NCBI GenBank assembly: GCA_016222825.1
Contig: JACRQF010000014.1
Span: 186,001 to 250,000, forward strand
Origin: Verrucomicrobiota bacterium
Lineage (GTDB): Bacteria > Verrucomicrobiota > Verrucomicrobiia > CAIQCK01
Direction: 5' to 3'
Length of the DNA stretch: 64,000 nt
In this document: piece after piece, positions 7,246-16,784 of the stretch
Position numbering within the stretch: the first letter of the stretch is position 1
How the letters are laid out: every line of letters starts with the position of its first letter
Made by a program: the position numbers and the translations under genes
The notes under the pieces: generated by a model
Seen by the model: only the letters and a program-made list of their open reading frames with translations
Database searches by the model: none
Told to the model about the DNA's origin: nothing

Positions 7246-9801
7246 ATGACATCTCGAATCTTGGCCGTCGCACTCGCCGCCGCCGCATCCGTTTCAACTT
7301 TCGCCGCACCGCTCACCGTCCGCGTGGACCCGGCAGGCGGCGCGCCGCGGCTGCTCGTCAACGGCCAGCCGGTGCGCGCGCGGATGTTCTGGGGCGGGCC
7401 TGGCTCGACGCCGCTGAAGCTGGCGACGGAGTGGAAACAGATCAGCTTTGAGTTCACCGCCAGCGGGAACGCCAGCAACGGCACGATGCACTTCCGATTT
7501 GGCAACGAGCCGGGCGACATCTTCCTCGATGACATCCATGTCGCCGATCTCGACACTGGCCGCGATCTGATTCCGCGCTGCGACTTCGAAGCGGGGCAGG
7601 ATAGCTTCAAACGCGATTGGACATTCTGGCCGACCGGTGCGGCGAACACCGTCGGCGCGACTAGCGTCGAGCCGGGCGCGGGCCACAACGGCTCAGCCGC
7701 GCTGCGCGTGCGGCTGAAGTCGCCGCCGAACGGCCGCTGGCCCGATTTTCACATCTATCATCACTCCAACCTCGTCATCGCGAAGGACCATCGTTACCGC
7801 GTGAGCTTCTGGGTGCGGGCGACGTCGGTGCGACGACTGATGTTGGCGTTCTATCAACCGGGCCAGCATTTCATTCACTTGGGCGGGCCGCCGGATTGCT
7901 TCGGCGCGCAGGTCAAGCTGGCCGCAGAGGTCGGCGTGGACTTCGTCAGCTTCCCGTGCCCGTTGCCGTGGCCGAAACCGGGCGTCGAGGCCGACTGGTC
8001 GGGCGTGGACGCGGCGTGCGAGCGGGTGTTGCGCGCGAACCCGAACGCGCTGTTGCTGCCGCGCATGGGCATGAACCCGCCGCCGTGGTGGCGCGAGGCG
8101 CATCCCGACGACGTGATGCAATGGGAGGACGGCCGTCGCGACCACATGGTGGTGGCTTCGCCGCGCTACCGCCGCGACGCAGCCGAGCGGCTTGCCGCGC
8201 TGGTGACGCATCTCGAAGAGAAGTTCGGCGACCGCGTTGCCGGCTATCATCCTTGCGGCCAGAACACCGGCGAGTGGTTCTACGAAGACACATGGCGGCG
8301 TCCGCTGAGTGGCTACGCGCCCGCCGACGCGGCGGCATGGAAGGAGTGGTTGAAGAAACGCGGCCGACCCGATGCCCCGGTGCCAACGGCCGCCGCTCGC
8401 CACGCCGCGCCCGCCGGCATTTTCCGCGACCCGGTGAGCGAGAGAACGCTGATTGACTGGGCTGAATTCCAGCAGGAAGAAATGGCGGAGTGCGTTTGCG
8501 AGCTTGCCCGCGCTGTCCGCAAATCGTCGCACGGCCGCAAGCTCGTCGTGTTCTTCTACGGCTACGTGTTTGAGTTTGCCGCGGTTTCCACTGGTCCGTC
8601 CGTTGCGGGACATTACGCACTCCGCCGCGCGCTGAACTGCCCGGACATTGACGTGCTCTGCTCGCCGATCTCCTACTTTGACCGCGGGCTGGCCCAAAGC
8701 GCACCGTCAATGACGGCGGCGGAGAGCGTCACGCTCTCCAAAAAGATGTGGCTCAACGAGGACGACACGCATACTTATCTCGCCACTGGCACGCCGCCCG
8801 GCTCGCGCGATCACGTGACAACGTTGGAAGACACCAACAAGCAACTCGTCCGCAACGTTGCGCAGGAGGCGCTGCGGAACTTCGGCACGTGGTGGATGGA
8901 CCTCGGCTCCAGCGGCTGGTTCAACGACGCCGGCATGTGGGCCGAGATGAAACGGCTGCGTGCGCTCGACGAGCCGCTGCTGAAAAAGCCGACGCCATTC
9001 CGGCCGCAGGTGGCGGCGGTGATTGACGAGCGCGCGATGTTGCGCGTCGCCGCCGGCGGCACAGCCGTGACGGGGCCGGGCATCTACCAAGTGCGCGAGC
9101 CGCTGGGCCGCATGGGCGCGCCTTACGGCCAATACCTCCTCGACGACGTGCTCGCCGGCCGCGTGAAGGCAAAGCTCCACGTCTTCCTGAACGCATGGTC
9201 GCTGACGGCCACCGAACGCGCGAAGTTGCTGAAAGTCACGCGCGGCAGCGCGAAGGTCTGGTGCTACGCACCGGGCTGGTTCGACGGCGAGCAAACGTCG
9301 CTGGAGGCGATGCGCCAACTGACGGGTTTCGAGATGAAGGTCGTGACACAAGCGAAACCCGCTGTGACGCTGACCGAGCGCGGCAAATCGCTTGGCTTGG
9401 AAAAGGTGTTTGGCGGCGAGAAGCCGGTAAAGCCGCTCTTCGCGGCCGCCGATGCAAAACCGGAGGAGATTCTCGCAACCTACGCCGACGGTTCCGTCGC
9501 CGTCGCGTTGCGCCGCACATCGGGTGGGTCGTCGCTGTTCGTCGGAGCGCCAGGTTTGACAAGCGAACTGCTGCGGCTGATGGCGCGCACAGCGGGCGTC
9601 CATCTATTCACAGAGATGGACTGCAACGTCAGCGCGAACGGCCGGTTCCTCTCGCTGCACGCGTCACAAGATGGGCCGGTGACCGTCAACATCGGTAAGG
9701 CGGCGCAAGTAACCGACGTGTTGAGCAGCGAGCCGGTCGCGCGAGGTCCGCACTTCACGCTGCCGTTGAAGCGCGGCGACACCCGCGTGCTCCGCTACTG
9801 A
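7246..9801 (+). CDS. GH42-like secreted putative beta-galactosidase with N-terminal carbohydrate-binding-like domain
   Basis: An 851-aa protein. The ATG at 7246 is preferred over a TTG at 7225 because it starts a clean signal peptide (MTSRILAVALAAAASVSTFAA). Residues about 20-200 form a beta-sandwich-like region (GDIFLDDIHVADLDTGRDLIP, RVSFWVRA) typical of carbohydrate-binding modules. The barrel follows: GVDFVSFPCPLPWPKPG, LLPRMGMNPPPWW, then GYHPCGQNTGEWFY, where the Glu is a candidate acid/base, and KKMWLNEDDTHTYL, where the Glu is a candidate nucleophile. The C-terminus (AKLHVFLNAWSLTATER) resembles the GH42 trimerisation domain. Catalytic assignments are by position only. It overlaps the 3' end of the convergent membrane gene by 7 bp. 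Confidence 0.78.
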   Translation: MTSRILAVALAAAASVSTFAAPLTVRVDPAGGAPRLLVNGQPVRARMFWGGPGSTPLKLATEWKQISFEFTASGNASNGTMHFRFGNEPGDIFLDDIHVADLDTGRDLIPRCDFEAGQDSFKRDWTFWPTGAANTVGATSVEPGAGHNGSAALRVRLKSPPNGRWPDFHIYHHSNLVIAKDHRYRVSFWVRATSVRRLMLAFYQPGQHFIHLGGPPDCFGAQVKLAAEVGVDFVSFPCPLPWPKPGVEADWSGVDAACERVLRANPNALLLPRMGMNPPPWWREAHPDDVMQWEDGRRDHMVVASPRYRRDAAERLAALVTHLEEKFGDRVAGYHPCGQNTGEWFYEDTWRRPLSGYAPADAAAWKEWLKKRGRPDAPVPTAAARHAAPAGIFRDPVSERTLIDWAEFQQEEMAECVCELARAVRKSSHGRKLVVFFYGYVFEFAAVSTGPSVAGHYALRRALNCPDIDVLCSPISYFDRGLAQSAPSMTAAESVTLSKKMWLNEDDTHTYLATGTPPGSRDHVTTLEDTNKQLVRNVAQEALRNFGTWWMDLGSSGWFNDAGMWAEMKRLRALDEPLLKKPTPFRPQVAAVIDERAMLRVAAGGTAVTGPGIYQVREPLGRMGAPYGQYLLDDVLAGRVKAKLHVFLNAWSLTATERAKLLKVTRGSAKVWCYAPGWFDGEQTSLEAMRQLTGFEMKVVTQAKPAVTLTERGKSLGLEKVFGGEKPVKPLFAAADAKPEEILATYADGSVAVALRRTSGGSSLFVGAPGLTSELLRLMARTAGVHLFTEMDCNVSANGRFLSLHASQDGPVTVNIGKAAQVTDVLSSEPVARGPHFTLPLKRGDTRVLRY

Positions 9802-11381
9802 GCGGGCTTCCTGATGCGAGTATAGATCGTTGCGAGCGGGTCACTATAAACACGCCGCCATTCCGGCAGCAGCGCCAGCACCTGTGTCAGCGGATGGTCG
9901 GTGGTCAGCAGCGTCCAACTCACGCGACTCGCGTCGAGCTTCTCGCACCAGCCGGGGCGCAGTTGGGTTATGTCGAGGAAGTTGCGGATGAACGCCTCGC
10001 CGTAAAAATCCGTCCGGCCATCCACGAACACCTTGTGCTCCGGAATCACCCACATCAGGTAGCCGCCCCAGATGTGTTGGTTGAGCATGTTGCCGGTGAA
10101 TTGCTCCGGATGGTCTTGGATGAACTTCACCGCGTTCACCGGCCAGCGGTCGGGCGGGATACTCGTGGGCCGGGGCAAACACAGGATGGCAATTAGCGCA
10201 ACCAGCGCCACGACCGGCCAGCCGTTGCTGGTGGCGTTCACCGCGCCGAGCCGTTGCGACATCTCGCGCCAGCGTCCGTGAACGCACGCCGAAAGGGACG
10301 AAGCGACGATGGGCGCGGTGACGAGGGCCATCAACGGGATGTTCCGCACCGCGTAGAGCGCAAGATAAGTCCAGCCGGCGGCGAGGATGACCGCCGACGC
10401 CGGCAGGCGCGGGCGTTGGCGGACCGCCAACGCCGTGATAAGTGCGGCGAGCCAGACCATAAAACCGAGCGCATCGGGAGAATGGAAGCCAATCGGCTGG
10501 TGCTCGAACAGCAGTCCGGTGAGATACGACGATCGCATAAATTGGAGATTGTGCTGGTGCAGATGCCAGCCGTTCGGGTTCAGCAGCGACACCGCCAGCG
10601 CCAGCCCGCCGGCGAGCGTCAGCACGAGGACCTTCCGCTTCGCCGCCGGGCGGGACACGGTTTCTGTCGGCCAGACGAACTCACACCCCGCGCCGAGCCA
10701 GTAGGCGCCAAGGATGACAAAACCAACAAGAAACGCGCCGTGCAGGTTCACCCAGAACAACATCAGCGCGGCGAGCGTCGCCGCCAACGGTCTGGCCCGA
10801 CCGCCGGCTTCAAACCGCCGCAGCGCATCGTTCCACAGCACGACCATCAAAAACGTAAACACATGCGGCCGCGCCAGCCAATGGATGACGCCTGCCCATG
10901 CGGCCAGCAGCGTCACCAGCGTCGCCACCAGCAGATCATTGCCGTCGCGCAGCAACCGGCGGTGCAACAGCCAAAACGTCGTGGCGATTACCAGCGCACC
11001 CACAACGCTGAGTCCGAAAAGGCCGCCGAGCCGGCCCGCGGCCGCGAAGAGGATTTCCGCCAGCCATTCCTTGGTGATCACGGGCGCGCCCGGTATCGTG
11101 TGCGAATAGGCGTCCGTGCGGACGATCCGCCCGTTTTGCAGCATGTCCTCGCCGACGCGCCAATGCATGCAGGCATCGCCGTCGCTGGCCACCAGCGCGG
11201 TGCGTGACGGCTGCGCCAGCAGCACCAGCAGCAACGCAAGCCAGAGGCACGCGCTGAAGTCCGGCATCAGCCAGCGTTGGACGGCGGGGCGTGGTTTGAA
11301 AGATGTGGTCACGGCGACGTTCGTCTTCGCCGTGAGTATATCGGCACGCGCCCGCGACGCAACCCAGAGAATCGCCGCCAT
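9795..11381 (-). CDS. Polytopic membrane protein, GT-C glycosyltransferase-like
   Basis: About 528 aa with roughly ten hydrophobic segments. After the first membrane segment comes a conserved extracytoplasmic block (DGDACMHWRVGEDMLQNG, then TKEWLAEILF). Acidic residues after the first TM are the hallmark of GT-C (polyprenol-phosphate-sugar dependent) transferases, and similar proteins are widespread in Verrucomicrobiota/Planctomycetota as unassigned membrane proteins. The frame is open to 11522, but anything beyond 11438 overlaps the divergent gene at 11437. I chose the ATG at 11381 (weak GGAAG upstream). A GTG at 11312 or the ATG at 11267 just before TM1 are alternatives. A substrate cannot be given. 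Confidence 0.7.
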   Translation of the reverse strand: MAAILWVASRARADILTAKTNVAVTTSFKPRPAVQRWLMPDFSACLWLALLLVLLAQPSRTALVASDGDACMHWRVGEDMLQNGRIVRTDAYSHTIPGAPVITKEWLAEILFAAAGRLGGLFGLSVVGALVIATTFWLLHRRLLRDGNDLLVATLVTLLAAWAGVIHWLARPHVFTFLMVVLWNDALRRFEAGGRARPLAATLAALMLFWVNLHGAFLVGFVILGAYWLGAGCEFVWPTETVSRPAAKRKVLVLTLAGGLALAVSLLNPNGWHLHQHNLQFMRSSYLTGLLFEHQPIGFHSPDALGFMVWLAALITALAVRQRPRLPASAVILAAGWTYLALYAVRNIPLMALVTAPIVASSLSACVHGRWREMSQRLGAVNATSNGWPVVALVALIAILCLPRPTSIPPDRWPVNAVKFIQDHPEQFTGNMLNQHIWGGYLMWVIPEHKVFVDGRTDFYGEAFIRNFLDITQLRPGWCEKLDASRVSWTLLTTDHPLTQVLALLPEWRRVYSDPLATIYTRIRKPAQ

Positions 11382-11436
11382 CGGCAAACCGACTTCCGCG
11401 CTTGACGAAAGCACGCCGCCGCCGTAATCACGACGC

Positions 11437-12276
11437 ATGGCAAAACCCTGCCCCCGCATCCAGTGTTTCCAGGAACCCGGCGACCGCGTTGTCGTCACGC
11501 GCGACGGTCGGCCCGTGCTCAACTACCACTTCGGCGCGGATTACCCGCGACCGTTCATCTACCCGCTGCTGACGCCGCAGGGCCACAACGTGCTCGCCTG
11601 CGGCCACTCGGTGGACCTCGTCGGCCACAGCCATCATCGCGGCATTTTCGCCGGCCACATGGACGTGAACGGACAGAAGTTCTGGGCCGACAAGGACAAC
11701 CGTTGCGTCCACCAGCGGCTGCTGAAACTGGACAGCGGCGTGGACGAAGGCACGGTGGCGTCGTTCAACCACTGGATGGCCGGCAACGCGCCTTTGCTGG
11801 ACGAAACGCGCGAGTTCACGGTGCGCGCGGACGGCTCGCTGCTCGTGAAACTGGAGATCGCCGCGCACAACGCGGAGGTGGCGCTCGGCGTGACGAAGTT
11901 CGGCTTCCTAGCCTGCCGCGTCGCGAAGACCATCGGCGTTGCCGCCGGCGACGGCAGGATCACTGACGCGACCGGCCGAATCAACGAGAAGGCGATTTAC
12001 GGCCAGCGCGCGGCATGGTGCGACTACAGCGGGCCGGTGGCCGCGGGCAAGGAGGGCGGGCCGGACGTTTGGGCGGGCATCACGATTCACGACGACCCCG
12101 CCAACCCGCGTCATCCAACGCCGTGGATGTGCCGCGACGACGGCTGGTTCTCGCCGGGGTTTAACATGATCGAGCCGTTCACGCTCAAGAAAGGCGGGAA
12201 GCTGACGCTGCGTTACCGGATCATCGCCCACGACGGCGCGAGGCCGGCGGCTACACCACCTGCTCCGGCTCGATGA
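11437..12276 (+). CDS. PmoA-like / DUF6807-type protein
   Basis: A 279-aa protein with the features of the family named after methane oxygenase PmoA but found widely in polysaccharide-degrading bacteria: RPFIYPLLTPQGHNV, the His-rich HSHHRGIFAGHMDVNGQKFW block (about 65-85), and a C-terminal GWFSPGFNMIEPF segment. No signal peptide is seen, so it is probably cytoplasmic. It has nothing to do with methane oxidation in this context; the family function is unknown and it often accompanies sugar dehydrogenases. Its 3' end overlaps the convergent rhamnosidase gene by 26 bp. Start ATG 11437 shares CATG with a possible but unlikely start of the divergent membrane gene. Confidence 0.8.
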   Translation: MAKPCPRIQCFQEPGDRVVVTRDGRPVLNYHFGADYPRPFIYPLLTPQGHNVLACGHSVDLVGHSHHRGIFAGHMDVNGQKFWADKDNRCVHQRLLKLDSGVDEGTVASFNHWMAGNAPLLDETREFTVRADGSLLVKLEIAAHNAEVALGVTKFGFLACRVAKTIGVAAGDGRITDATGRINEKAIYGQRAAWCDYSGPVAAGKEGGPDVWAGITIHDDPANPRHPTPWMCRDDGWFSPGFNMIEPFTLKKGGKLTLRYRIIAHDGARPAATPPAPAR

Positions 12277-15001
12277 CGCGATACTTCGCGCCGGCGGGAG
12301 CGCGGACAGCGGTTGTGCAACGGCCGTCTTCAACCCGCCACTCAACGGCGATGTCGCCCAGCGGCGTTGGAACGGTGCCTTGCGCCCATTTCAGGCCGCA
12401 CGGCTGCGGGCGCACTTCGAACGAGCGCCAGCCGGCCGCGGTGGGATGCACGCCGAGGATGTGCGTCGAAAGGAGATGCGTCGGGCCGGCGGACCCGCCG
12501 TGACACCAGCTCCCTTCGGGGTTCCAGAGTTCCCACCACGTTGTCGCGCCGGCGTCGAGCATCCGTTTCCAGCGGGCGCGGAGGTAGTCGAGCGCGAACG
12601 TGTGCAGCCCGGCCGCGTGCAGCGCGCCAAGCAGATAGGACGAAGCATAAGGCGAAGCGCATGCGACGACGCCTTCGGGATCCAGCGCGGGGTCCGCGCA
12701 ACACACGGAGCCGAGGGCCGTGCGATAGAATTGCGACGGCGCGATGCCGAAGAAGACGGCGAACGCGTTGCTGTGCTGGCTGACGACCTTGCTGGGTTCG
12801 TCGCCGACACGGCAATCCACGTAGGCGTCGCGCTCGACGTTCCAGAACTGGCGGTGGAACGCGGCCTTCACCTCGCGCGCCTGGGCGCGATAGCGGATCG
12901 CCAGCGGACGGGCGTTGACGATTTCGGAGAGCGAGCCGGCTGCCTCCAACGCGCGGGCGTAGAGGGCGTTGAGCGCGGCCTGCTCGCCGCGCTGGTCCAG
13001 ATGCGTCCAGTCTATGAACACCCAGCCGGGCGTGCCGGCGAGCAGTTTGTTCGGCGAGACGTAGCGCGCGAACCATTTCAACGCGTTCTGCACCTTCGGG
13101 TAAAGCTCGCGCACGAGGTCGGTGTCGCCGGTGTTCCAGTAGTAATCCCAGATGGAATGAATCCACAGCAGCGACGCGTTGGGCATGTGGCGGTCGGGAA
13201 ACGTCGTCGGGTAAATGCCGCACAAGCGGCCGTCCTCATCCTGCGAATGCCCGATGAGCCGCAACCCGCGCCGCATCAGCGCCGTATCGCCGAACGCCAC
13301 CGCGTTGACGGGGAACTGGATGCTCGCGATGGTCCAGCCCAGGGCGCGCTCGCGGCAGGGGTCGTTGGTGTAAACGTCCTCCATGTTGAGCCGGACGGTG
13401 TCGGCGCCCGTCTGCCAGATACGGTTCAGCAGCGGATCGCTGCACTCAAAACGGCCGCGGTCTTCGACCGGGTAAGTGGAAACACTGACGGAAAGCTGGT
13501 CGAGGTGGACCGTGCCGCTCGCGTGGCGGCAGTCAATCTGCACGTAGCGGAACGCGCGCCTCTCGAACGGCTCCCACGTCTGCGCGCCGCTGCGCGTCAC
13601 AAGCCGGTCGGCGTAGGCCAGCTCGTGGCGGTTCGGACGCACCACGCCGTCGAGCAACCGTTCGCCGTAGCCGATGTCGAGGATCGCTCCGGCCGGCGCG
13701 CGCAACTGCAGCCGCGGATGACCGGCGATCTCGCGGCCGAAGTCCACGATCAGATACAGGCCGTCGCCGAGCTCGGCCGGAAAACTCTCGTGAAGCGACA
13801 GGCCGGCGCCGCGTTTGGTGAAGTCCATCAGCAACGCCACAGCGCGTTCGCTGCCGCCGCCGAACTGCCCCTGCCCGCGCGTCTCGGCGTGCCGCTGCCA
13901 CGCCTTCATCTCGGAACCGCCGTCGTCCGTTTCTGGGGGCAGAGGCGTGTCGAGCGCCGTCTGCTGGTCGTGCATGCCGTCGAGCACATAAGGGCCGCTG
14001 ATGGCCCATCCGGGCTGCGCCGGCGAGCCGGTTTCCGGCGGCTGCCACGCGCGCGGCAGTTTGTCGGCTGCGGCAACGAAGCGGACGATGGCTTTCCAGT
14101 GATGCTGGCCTTGCAGCAGTTTCAGCACGAGCCAGTTCCATCCGGTGCGCAGCGGCACCTCCACCATCTTGCGGCTGTTGATCAGGCCCGGCTCGATCAC
14201 CTCACCGTTGACCCAGAGCTTGAGCGCCTGCGCGGTCATCAACTCCAGCCGGATGGCTTGCGGCTCGTCGCTGCGGACGCAGGTGCAGGCGTAGGCAATC
14301 TGCCAGCTCGTCATGAAATGGTCCGTCTGGAAAAACTTCTGGAGATCGAGCACCTCGACGGGATGAAGCGACTCGGTTTCGCCCGATGCGACAACCCGCG
14401 CGCCGCCGGTTTCCGTGTCGCGCGGGAACGGAATCTCGCGCGGCTCAAAGCCGAACCACGGCTCGCACGGCGGCTTGCCGATGACAGCCGCCGGCGACCA
14501 CTTGGAATCGTCGAAGTCCGGCCCGGTCCATCCCGCCGGATCGCGCCGCGCGTCGAACACCTCCGGATAGCCGATCGCGACGCTCATTCGCGACAGGTCG
14601 CGAAACCACGCGGCGTTTTCGAGCGCCTTCCACGTCGCGTCACTCCAGACGTTCAGCGCGCTGCACTCGAAAAGAAACCCTGCGCGGCCGAGGATGTAGC
14701 TGAACGTGCTCTCGCCGTAGTAATGCACCAGCACCGCCAGCGTATTCCGCCCCTCGCGCAGGAACGGCGCGATGTCCAGTTCGTCGTAGCTCTGCCAGCG
14801 CGGGTCGCTCCGGGACGGGCCGCGGCAAATGAGCTGGCCGTTGATCCAGAAAATGTAGCGCGAATCGGCCGTCAGCCGCGCGACGGCTTTCTGGGGCACG
14901 TGCGTCAGGCTGACGTCGCGGCGGAAGCAGGCGTAGGCGTTGCGCGGCGGCGCCTCGCCGTCGGTCCAAATCCAGTCTCCAAACCAATTCATGTGAGCCA
15001 A
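12251..15001 (-). CDS. Alpha-L-rhamnosidase-like protein, GH78-type, cytoplasmic or non-classically placed
   Basis: A 916-aa protein without a signal peptide. The N-terminal beta-sandwich (ARLTADSRYIFWINGQLICRGPSR) and second sandwich (QALKLWVNGEVIEPG) match the accessory domains of GH78. The (alpha/alpha)6 region has NMEDVYTNDPCRERALGW, equivalent to the conserved D-x-P-x-R-x-E-R-x-GW block with catalytic acid, then NASLLWIHSIWDYYWNTGD and a C-terminal TTWWELWNPEGSW. Cleaves terminal alpha-rhamnose if active. The TTG at 15001 is chosen because AAGGAG lies 9 nt upstream; the in-frame ATG at 14992 has the same SD 18 nt away. It convergently overlaps the PmoA-like gene by 26 bp. Confidence 0.85.
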   Translation of the reverse strand: MAHMNWFGDWIWTDGEAPPRNAYACFRRDVSLTHVPQKAVARLTADSRYIFWINGQLICRGPSRSDPRWQSYDELDIAPFLREGRNTLAVLVHYYGESTFSYILGRAGFLFECSALNVWSDATWKALENAAWFRDLSRMSVAIGYPEVFDARRDPAGWTGPDFDDSKWSPAAVIGKPPCEPWFGFEPREIPFPRDTETGGARVVASGETESLHPVEVLDLQKFFQTDHFMTSWQIAYACTCVRSDEPQAIRLELMTAQALKLWVNGEVIEPGLINSRKMVEVPLRTGWNWLVLKLLQGQHHWKAIVRFVAAADKLPRAWQPPETGSPAQPGWAISGPYVLDGMHDQQTALDTPLPPETDDGGSEMKAWQRHAETRGQGQFGGGSERAVALLMDFTKRGAGLSLHESFPAELGDGLYLIVDFGREIAGHPRLQLRAPAGAILDIGYGERLLDGVVRPNRHELAYADRLVTRSGAQTWEPFERRAFRYVQIDCRHASGTVHLDQLSVSVSTYPVEDRGRFECSDPLLNRIWQTGADTVRLNMEDVYTNDPCRERALGWTIASIQFPVNAVAFGDTALMRRGLRLIGHSQDEDGRLCGIYPTTFPDRHMPNASLLWIHSIWDYYWNTGDTDLVRELYPKVQNALKWFARYVSPNKLLAGTPGWVFIDWTHLDQRGEQAALNALYARALEAAGSLSEIVNARPLAIRYRAQAREVKAAFHRQFWNVERDAYVDCRVGDEPSKVVSQHSNAFAVFFGIAPSQFYRTALGSVCCADPALDPEGVVACASPYASSYLLGALHAAGLHTFALDYLRARWKRMLDAGATTWWELWNPEGSWCHGGSAGPTHLLSTHILGVHPTAAGWRSFEVRPQPCGLKWAQGTVPTPLGDIAVEWRVEDGRCTTAVRAPAGAKYRVIEPEQVV

Positions 15002-15056
15002 CGGTCAAGACTCCTTGGCCGGCGCCATGTTGTTCACGCCGTTGCGCCTGCTCATG

Positions 15057-15503
15057 TCAGGTCACCGGCAGCTTGACGATCACCAGCCCGAACTCCTCGA
15101 TGGACTGGATCATCTTCATCACCTGGTCCAACAGCAACGGCTTCGTGAGATAGCTGTGCGCGCGCAGGTCGTAGGTCTGCAAGATGTCGCTTTCCTCCTG
15201 CGAGACCGTGAGCACCACCACGGGGATGTCGAGCAGTTGGGGGTCGGCTTTGATTTCCGCGAGCACCTCGCGGCCGCTTTTCTTTGGCAGGTTCAGGTCC
15301 AGCAGGATGATGTCGGGCCTGGGCGCGCCGGCATGCTTGCCCTGGCCGCGCAGGAAAGCCAGTGCCTCCTCGCCGTCAATGACCACGTGGATGTTGTTGC
15401 GCACGCCGCCCGCCTGGAACGTGGCGAGAGTCAGCCGCACGTCGCCCGGATTGTCTTCGACCAGCAAGATCTCAATCGGTTTGCCTATGGTTTCTGGATT
15501 CAC
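15057..15503 (-). CDS. Single-domain response regulator (Rcp1/CheY-like)
   Basis: A 148-aa stand-alone receiver domain. Key residues are visible: acidic pair in LLVEDNPGD (Glu16/Asp17), phosphoacceptor Asp69 in [13 protein letters not shown], Thr99 in VVLTV and Lys121 in YLTKP. The VEDNPGD and [10 protein letters not shown] wording is typical of the Rcp1 group that partners phytochrome-like or PAS histidine kinases. No output domain is present. The start is a GTG at 15503; no in-frame ATG precedes the receiver core. No kinase gene is adjacent, so its partner lies elsewhere. Confidence 0.92.
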   Translation of the reverse strand: MNPETIGKPIEILLVEDNPGDVRLTLATFQAGGVRNNIHVVIDGEEALAFLRGQGKHAGAPRPDIILLDLNLPKKSGREVLAEIKADPQLLDIPVVVLTVSQEESDILQTYDLRAHSYLTKPLLLDQVMKMIQSIEEFGLVIVKLPVT

Positions 15504-15752
15504 ATTGATGTCCTGTCATCTGCCAAATCTAATGGCTCGCTCGATTCTTCGCCAATGTCACCAACAGCGCCACCAGCCGAAGGCGGCAGTTTGCCGCTTT
15601 CGCAGCCGCGCGTCAACAAGCTTGCGCGAAGCGGGAAAGACACGAAGCGGGAAAGAACTTGCGTTCGTGACAGCGCAAGCGGATAAAGGCGCGGTTCGAG
15701 CCAACTTCAAGGAAATTCTGTGAGCGGTTTAACCAGTTGAAGAAGTTCCCTT

Positions 15753-16772
15753 ATGAAGGCACGACCAGCCACACCGAAACGCTCGCTCGGCATCCACCTC
15801 GGCGCGCTGGCGCTGCTGGTCTGTGGTGCGATTGTCAGTTTCGGCCAGTCCTTCACCGGGCTGGGCGATCTTCCTGGCGGCGGGATCGAGAGTTATGGCC
15901 TCGGCATTTCCGCTGACGGCTCGGTGGTGGCCGGCTATAGCGACGGTAGCAACGGCTACGAAGCCTTCCGCTGGACGGCCGCCGTCGGCTTGGTCGGACT
16001 AGGCGATTTGCCGGGCGGCAGTTTTTACAGTCGGGCCTTCGGCGTCTCCGGCGACGGCTCGACGGTGGTCGGACGCGGCTGGTCGGACAACAGCCAATAT
16101 GAGGCCTTCCGCTGGACCGGGGCGGGCATGAGCGGCTTGGGTGATCTGGAGGGCGGCGCTTTTGTAAGCGAGGCATACGCTGCCTCCCTCAACGGCCCGG
16201 TGGTGGTCGGCTATGGCACCACGGCCTCCGGCTTGCGGGCCTTCCGTTAGGAGAACGGGGTGGGCATGGTCGGCCTGCCGGATCTGGCGGGCGGCGGAAC
16301 CTCCAGCCTGGCCGGCGATGTTTCCGGCGACGGCTCGGTGGTGGTCGGCTATGGCAGTTCGGCCAACGGCCAGGAAGCTTTTCGATGGACCGCGGCCGGC
16401 GGCATCGTTGGCTTGGGCGATTTGCCGGGAGGAAGCACCAACAGCAACGCCTACAGCATCTCCGGGGACGGCTCGGTGGTGGTCGGCCTCGGCACCACTG
16501 CAGACGGCAACCGGGCCTTCATCTGGGACGGCGCCAGCGGCATGCGCAACCTCCAGACAGTTCTGGCCAACGATTACGGCCAGGACCTGACCGGCTGGAC
16601 GTTGACAGAAGCGCGGAGCATTTCCGCCGACGGCAAGACCATTACCGGCTGGGGCTACCACAACGGCAACATCGAAGGCTGGGTGGCCACCATCCCCGAA
16701 CCCTCCAGCCTCGCGTTGTTGGGCGCGGGCCTGTTGGCGCTGCCGCGGCTGCGCCGTTGGCGCCGCCGGTAA
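15753..16772 (+). pseudogene. HAF-repeat PEP-CTERM protein interrupted by an in-frame TAG
   Basis: Two open segments, 15753-16250 and 16260-16772, are in the same frame and separated by one TAG (16248-16250). The protein has a signal-like N-terminus, then about six HAF-type repeats (GLGDLPGG ... GDGSVVVGYG ... EAFRW), and ends with a PEP-CTERM sorting tail (IPEPSSLALLGAGLLALP then RLRRWRRR). Every other repeat reads AFRW or AFIW. At the break it reads AFR followed by the stop where Trp (TGG) is expected, so a single G-to-A change explains it. Downstream the repeat continues (ENGVGMVGL). The product would be exported and anchored through an exosortase. Either a recent pseudogene, a sequencing error or stop read-through. 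Confidence 0.85.
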
Positions 16773-16784
16773 TGTCATCGGGGC

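Noticed and set aside
11437..12276. Methane mono-oxygenase subunit
   Set aside because: The PmoA name of this family is historical; there are no TM helices or PmoA copper-site context, and all neighbours are glycan genes.
12380..15076. 898-aa plus-strand ORF
   Set aside because: Shadow of the GH78 gene on the other strand; Arg/His-rich with no recognisable domain.
16250..16250. Amber as a reassigned sense codon (because two frames are split by TAG)
   Set aside because: Several intact genes end in TAG at their natural family lengths (the GH29 gene at 1209, the subtilase at 7190), so TAG is a normal stop here.
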